A DNA stretch of 8,816 nucleotides. Source: Bdellovibrionales bacterium. GTDB lineage: Bacteria > Bdellovibrionota > Bdellovibrionia > Bdellovibrionales > UBA1609. Below the pieces are notes generated by a model, which saw only the letters and a program-made list of their open reading frames with translations, did not search any database and was not told the DNA's origin. The DNA lies in assembly GCA_028279085.1 (NCBI GenBank), contig JANQSX010000206.1:1-8816 (forward strand), given 5' to 3'. Positions 5,527 to 8,816 of the stretch are shown piece after piece. Position numbers and translations under genes: made by a program. The first letter of the stretch is position 1. Every line of letters begins with the position of its first letter.

Positions 5527-6270
5527 ATGTCCATACAAAGAAACAATAGAAAATCAGATCAACTAAGAACGGTTCACATCACCCCTCATATTTCAAAACA
5601 TGCAGAAGGCAGTGCTGAAATCAAGATGGGAGATACAAAAGTAATCTGTTCCGCTTCCGTGGAGGAATCCGTACCAAAGTGGATTCGCACACCGGAAACA
5701 GGTTGGGTAACAGCAGAGTACGGAATGCTCCCTCGTTCCACTCATAGTAGAATGAGAAGAGACAAAACGGCAAGCTCAGGACGTTCACAAGAAATTTCCC
5801 GACTCATTGGACGCAGTTTGAGAGCTGTAACTGATTTAAAAAAACTTGGAGAAAGACAAATCTGCATGGACTGCGATGTTATTCAAGCAGATGGAGGCAC
5901 CCGCACAGCCAGTATTAATGGTGGTTTCGTAGCTCTAGCTTTAGCCCTTGAATCTTTGAAAAAAGAAGTATTGATTGAACATCTTCCTCTTACCCACTAT
6001 GTAGCCGCTATTAGTGTGGGCATACTCAATCAGGAAATTTTACTGGATCTTTGTTATGAAGAGGATCAAAAAGCACAAACAGATATGAATGTGGTATTTG
6101 CCTCTAATGGACAACTTATTGAAATTCAAGGAACAGCGGAAGGAAAAACTTTTAGTCGGGAACAACTTAATCATATTTTGGATATAGCCTGGTCCGCTTG
6201 TCAAACTTTGTTTAAAGAACAAGAAAAAATCATAGGATCTTTTTTCCCTTTATCTGAGATGCCAAAATGA
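5527..6270 (+). CDS. rph: Ribonuclease PH
   Basis: A 247-residue phosphorolytic 3'-5' exoribonuclease that trims tRNA 3' ends and other structured RNAs in the cytosol; the family forms a ring-shaped hexamer. It carries the N-terminal DQLR motif (11-14), GSAEIKMGDTKVICSASVE (28-46), RSQEISRLIGRSLRAV (86-101), DCDVIQADGGTRTASI (115-130, with phosphate-binding Arg126) and the metal-site acidic pair in LCYEEDQKAQTDMNVV (Asp180, Asp186). Length is close to the E. coli protein (238), with a few more residues at the C-terminus. The usual DGR at the front of the family is NNRKSDQLR here, a mild divergence. The stop overlaps the rdgB start by the ATGA tetranucleotide, so rdgB translation is probably coupled to rph. 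The ATG at 5527 is the only sensible start but has no ribosome site. Confidence 0.97.
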   Translation: MSIQRNNRKSDQLRTVHITPHISKHAEGSAEIKMGDTKVICSASVEESVPKWIRTPETGWVTAEYGMLPRSTHSRMRRDKTASSGRSQEISRLIGRSLRAVTDLKKLGERQICMDCDVIQADGGTRTASINGGFVALALALESLKKEVLIEHLPLTHYVAAISVGILNQEILLDLCYEEDQKAQTDMNVVFASNGQLIEIQGTAEGKTFSREQLNHILDIAWSACQTLFKEQEKIIGSFFPLSEMPK

Positions 6271-6881
6271 ATGATGAACTTTCTCTAAGCAAAACAATAT
6301 GGATTGCTACAGGAAATAAAGGAAAAGCAAAAGAGTTTAAATTTCTGTTGAAGGATCACCAACTCTACTTTTTAAAAGACCTACCCGATTACCAAGGGCC
6401 GGAAGAAACCGGTTCTTCTTTTGAAGAAAATGCCCGAATCAAAGCTCAAGCATTACAAAAACGAAAACCAAAGGAATGGGTATTAGGTGAAGATAGTGGA
6501 CTGGAAGTGCCTGCTTTAAATAATGCTCCTGGCATTTATTCCGCCCGTTACGCCGGACTAGGAGCCACGGACACAGACAACTTGAATTTGTTACTTAAAA
6601 ATATGAAACATCTGACAGGAGAAAGAAGATCAGCCGCTTTTATTTCTCACATTGTCGCTTTATCACCGGAAGGAAAAAACCACTCTATCCAAGGTAAAGT
6701 GGAAGGACATATCATCTATGAACCAATAGGATCAGAAGGTTTTGGCTATGATCCGATTTTTATTCCTAAAGGGGAAACAAAAAGTTTTGCTCAATTAGGA
6801 GTAGAATATAAAAACAATTATTCTCACCGAGCTAAGGCTGTGCAGATGTTTCTACAGCAAATAAAATACAAAAATTCATAG
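6267..6881 (+). CDS. rdgB: XTP/dITP pyrophosphatase (RdgB/HAM1 family)
   Basis: A 204-residue house-cleaning nucleotide pyrophosphatase that hydrolyses dITP, ITP and XTP to monophosphates, keeping deaminated purines out of DNA and RNA. The motifs are complete: IATGNKGKAKEF (13-24, nucleotide and metal binding), TGSSFEENARIKA (48-60), LGEDSGLEVPALNNAPGIYSARYAG (73-97, with the expected catalytic base Asp76), GFGYDPIFIP (158-167), KSFAQL (172-177) and SHRAKA (186-191). The length is typical. The ATG shares four bases with the rph stop (ATGA), and the next ATGs downstream are out of frame, so this start is secure. The rph-rdgB pairing is a common conserved neighbourhood, linking RNA turnover with purification of the nucleotide pool. 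It converges on the fibre gene, with 96 nt between the stops. Confidence 0.97.
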   Translation: MNDELSLSKTIWIATGNKGKAKEFKFLLKDHQLYFLKDLPDYQGPEETGSSFEENARIKAQALQKRKPKEWVLGEDSGLEVPALNNAPGIYSARYAGLGATDTDNLNLLLKNMKHLTGERRSAAFISHIVALSPEGKNHSIQGKVEGHIIYEPIGSEGFGYDPIFIPKGETKSFAQLGVEYKNNYSHRAKAVQMFLQQIKYKNS

Positions 6882-6902
6882 TGACTTAAGAAAATTGTTT
6901 CT

Positions 6903-6947
6903 AATAATCTTCAACACTCTTTTACCTGTGCCTCGATTATTTTATTG
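6903..6947 (+). terminator. Possible weak terminator after rdgB
   Basis: AATAATC (6903-6909) pairs with GATTATT (6935-6941), with a second short CAC/GTG pairing inside (6915-6917 and 6928-6930). The downstream arm runs into a T-rich stretch. The stem is AT-rich and the loop large, so stability is low. It could end the rph-rdgB transcript, but I would not rely on it. Confidence 0.25.
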
Positions 6948-6977
6948 TATTCCATCTCTTACCTCTTTATCTCTTTT

Positions 6978-8816
6978 TTAATCATTTAATATCTTATTTA
7001 TTTTCTGTTTTAATACTTTGTTTTCCTCTTTAATTTTTTTATTCTCTTCTTTTAAAGCTTTTATTTCTGTTTGTATTTTTGTTATTGCCTGCTCATTATT
7101 TTTAACCACAGGGGTTAATTCTTTAAGGGACTGTGAAACCACTTTAAACTTCTCTAAAATTCCCTTCTGAAAATCTTTAATCTTTAAATAAAGAGCTTTA
7201 ATTGAGGCCCAAAGTGTCCCATATATAGAGGGCATATCCGGACGGGAGACTTTGCCCTTTTCAAGTATCTGCAAAGACTCCGGCAAATCCTCGGAGACAA
7301 ACCCCATTCTTTTTTTCTCCGGAAGATCATCTTTATATTCATAAGTGTAAAGAGGAGTTTCCAATATGCGTTTTAAAGACAACTCGTAATCATCAAAAAC
7401 TCTTATATTTTTCTTGAGTGTTCGGGAGCTGGTTGGTTGAAACTCCACTTGCTTGTTGTTTATCTTAAAAGTATCGGTACCAATATCCCCTTCGATCCAT
7501 GTTTTAGAGGAACTACCTCCAACCACAAGTTTATTATGTTTATCCTTGTAATCAGAGGTGCTACCTGCACTATCACCTATAAAAATATTACTACTACCCG
7601 TGGTGTTGAAAAGCCCTGTCTTAGTACCTAAAAAAGTGTTACCAACACCTGTGGTGTTGCCATTTCCTGCCTGATAACCTAAAAAAGTATTTTGACCCCC
7701 CGTGGTGTTGGAATATCCTGCCTTAGTACCTAAAAAAGTATTAGTGGTTCCCGTAGTGTTGGAATATCCTGCACGGTAGCCTAAAAAAGTGCTTTGACTT
7801 CCGGTGGTGTTGGCGTATCCTGCACGGTAGCCTGTAAAAGTGTTGCTGTTCCCCAAGGTGTTGGCGTATCCTGCACTATTCCCTGTAAAAGTGTTTTTGT
7901 TCCCCAAGGTGTTGAACATTCCTGTATTATCCCCTATAAAAATGTTATTGCTTCCAGTGGTGTTGTAGTACCCTGCCTCATTGCCTAAAAAAATGTTGCT
8001 GTTCCCCGTGGTGTTATAAGCTCCTGCCGAAGCGGCTAAAAAAGTATTTTGACCCCCCGTGGTGTTTCTCTGTCCTGCACTAGTGCCTATAAAAGTATTA
8101 TTACTTCCTACGGTGTTGTTAACTCCTGCCGAAGCGGCTAAAAAAGTATTGTTGTACCCTGTAGTGTTGTCACGTCCTGTATTATCCCCTATAAAAATGT
8201 TATAAACTCCCGTGGTGTTGGAATATCCTGCCTTAGTACCTAAAAAAGTATTAGTGGTTCCCGTAGTGTTGGAATATCCTGCACGGTAGCCTAAAAAAGT
8301 GTTGCGATATCCCGTGGTGTTGGCGTATCCTGCACGGTAGCCTAAAAAAGTGTTGCGATATCCCGTGGTGTTAGATTTTCCTGCCCCATAGCCAAAAGCC
8401 ACCATTCCACTTTTTTCTATGTCACTTGTACCACCACAACCCACTAAAGTACGACTCTTCTTCTTCGCATTAACATTATCAATACTTAATGTTTCTTCAT
8501 CTTTATCCACTGTATAGCAGTCTATAGATTGATTGTTACCTGTTCCTATACTAAAGCAATCTAAAACTGTGCAAGTAGTAACGCTTGTCACTCCGGCCGC
8601 TGTTTGTGTTTCATATTCTAGGTTACATGTGTTGACATAACAGCCAGACTGATCGGTGCTGTCACAAAGGTTGTTTTCCCTCGTGCTTAAGTGTTTTACC
8701 TTTCTTCTTTTATAAAAAACTTTAAATTCCCTTTGGGTTTCTGTTTCTGGCCCAGCCAACTCTATCTTTACAATGTCCAAATAGTCCCTGAAGGCTTCAC
8801 CGGACTTTATTAACTC
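6978..8816 (-). CDS. Repeat-rich fibre/adhesin with C-terminal S74 intramolecular chaperone domain (5'-partial)
   Basis: The frame is open through the right edge, so 612 residues are visible and the true N-terminus is missing. The TTG at 8778-8780 is not needed as a start. Counting from that TTG, residues 1-130 are a Cys-rich region (Cys39, 47, 52, 70, 75, 88, 115). Residues 133-404 are sixteen 17-residue repeats of the form AGxxNTTGxxNTFLGxx, typical of trimeric beta-roll/head-like shafts. A linker of about 45 residues follows. SSRTLKKNI (451-459) opens a Peptidase S74 domain, with Ser451 and Lys456 spaced like the autoprocessing dyad of phage tail-spike chaperones. IYGTLWASIKALYLK (515-529) is also characteristic. 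A Lys/Glu-rich coiled coil ends the protein (about 555-598). Expected behaviour: trimerise through the C-terminus, then self-cleave before Ser451 to release the fibre. Such proteins occur as phage tail fibres and as bacterial surface fibres, including the mosaic adhesive trimers of Bdellovibrio. No other phage gene is visible here. Confidence 0.88.
   Translation of the reverse strand, partial: ELIKSGEAFRDYLDIVKIELAGPETETQREFKVFYKRRKVKHLSTRENNLCDSTDQSGCYVNTCNLEYETQTAAGVTSVTTCTVLDCFSIGTGNNQSIDCYTVDKDEETLSIDNVNAKKKSRTLVGCGGTSDIEKSGMVAFGYGAGKSNTTGYRNTFLGYRAGYANTTGYRNTFLGYRAGYSNTTGTTNTFLGTKAGYSNTTGVYNIFIGDNTGRDNTTGYNNTFLAASAGVNNTVGSNNTFIGTSAGQRNTTGGQNTFLAASAGAYNTTGNSNIFLGNEAGYYNTTGSNNIFIGDNTGMFNTLGNKNTFTGNSAGYANTLGNSNTFTGYRAGYANTTGSQSTFLGYRAGYSNTTGTTNTFLGTKAGYSNTTGGQNTFLGYQAGNGNTTGVGNTFLGTKTGLFNTTGSSNIFIGDSAGSTSDYKDKHNKLVVGGSSSKTWIEGDIGTDTFKINNKQVEFQPTSSRTLKKNIRVFDDYELSLKRILETPLYTYEYKDDLPEKKRMGFVSEDLPESLQILEKGKVSRPDMPSIYGTLWASIKALYLKIKDFQKGILEKFKVVSQSLKELTPVVKNNEQAITKIQTEIKALKEENKKIKEENKVLKQKINKILND
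7699..7791. repeat. 93-bp perfect direct repeat, copy A
   Basis: Positions 7699-7791 are identical to 8209-8301. The displacement is 510 bp, exactly ten 51-bp units, so the protein frame and repeat register are kept. A partly matching stretch continues beyond the right end of both copies. This marks a recent duplication or recombination within the array. Confidence 0.9.
8209..8301. repeat. 93-bp perfect direct repeat, copy B
   Basis: This is the partner of 7699-7791, identical over all 93 positions. The two copies encode the same AGYSNTTGTTNTFLGTK-containing segment (units 3 and 13). Confidence 0.9.

Larger units (their letters stand above)
7569..8384 (-). repeat. Array of sixteen 51-bp (17-residue) in-frame repeats in the fibre gene
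   Basis: Sixteen consecutive units of exactly 51 nt encode AGxxNTTGxxNTFLGxx with no insertion or deletion. The NTTG and NTF/NIF positions are nearly invariant, while residues 3-4, 9-10 and 16-17 vary. Three units (4, 9 and 16) end FIGDN/FIGDS and two (5 and 7) end FLAAS, breaking the usual FLGYR/FLGTK ending. A seventeenth degenerate start (AGSTSDYKDK) follows. Units 4, 9 and 15 are followed by TG instead of AG. Confidence 0.92.

Noticed and set aside
7794..7988. Plus-strand open frame antisense to the fibre repeats (GVGVSC-like repeats)
   Set aside because: Its repetitive translation is simply the complement of the 51-bp coding repeat. It has no ribosome site and no recognisable fold.
7569..8384. 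Regular 51-bp repeats that could suggest a CRISPR array or minisatellite
   Set aside because: The units are contiguous, keep one reading frame without stops and encode a known type of fibre repeat. There are no repeat-spacer boundaries.
8778..8780. TTG as the start codon of the fibre gene
   Set aside because: The frame stays open for 12 more codons to the window edge, there is no ribosome site or signal peptide at the TTG, and the sequence reads as mid-protein.

Overview
The window comes from an AT-rich bacterial chromosome, roughly one third G+C by eye. It is gene-dense, with short intergenic gaps and no tRNA, rRNA, transposase, integrase or CRISPR array that I can see. A lipoprotein signal and a large trimeric-fibre-type protein suggest a diderm (Gram-negative-type) host. 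The sequence does not fix the phylum. Proteobacteria in the broad sense, Bdellovibrionota and Leptospira-like spirochaetes all stay open.

Layout from left to right. Positions 1-2580 (minus strand) hold a biotin synthesis cluster transcribed bioB -> bioF -> bioD, with bioD running off the left edge. Between bioB and bioF lies a 'GTCATTCCGG'-type dispersed repeat with a perfect 11-bp stem. Positions 2623-3302 (minus) hold two small exported proteins of unknown function, a 78-residue lipoprotein followed 20 nt later by a 140-residue signal-peptide protein. Only 42 nt separate them from bioB, so read-through into the biotin genes is possible. At 3489-4124 (plus) is a calcineurin-like metallophosphoesterase of the MPPED/UPF0046 type. 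At 4144-5280 (minus) is an AAA_14/DUF4143 ATPase with a PD-(D/E)XK-like C-terminus. Its upstream region carries two copies of a palindromic 24-nt element spaced 32 bp apart. Positions 5527-6881 (plus) hold the translationally coupled pair rph-rdgB (RNase PH and the house-cleaning XTP/dITP pyrophosphatase). Positions 6978-8816 (minus) hold the C-terminal 612 residues of a repeat-rich fibre/adhesin with sixteen 17-residue repeats, a self-cleaving S74 chaperone domain and a C-terminal coiled coil. Its N-terminus lies beyond the right edge.

How the genes work together: bioF, bioD and bioB catalyse the first, third and fourth steps of pelargonic-acid-to-biotin ring assembly (bioA is not in the window). 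rph and rdgB form a frequently conserved RNA-maturation/nucleotide-sanitation pair. The remaining genes are accessory.

The items most worth a second look are: (i) the fibre protein, with a 93-bp perfect duplication displaced by exactly ten repeat units; (ii) the ATPase with paired palindromes next to its promoter; (iii) a recurring architecture in which a promoter -10-like hexamer ends exactly 6 nt before the ATG of three genes lacking a Shine-Dalgarno sequence, which predicts leaderless mRNAs; (iv) the mobile-type palindromic repeat inserted between bioB and bioF.
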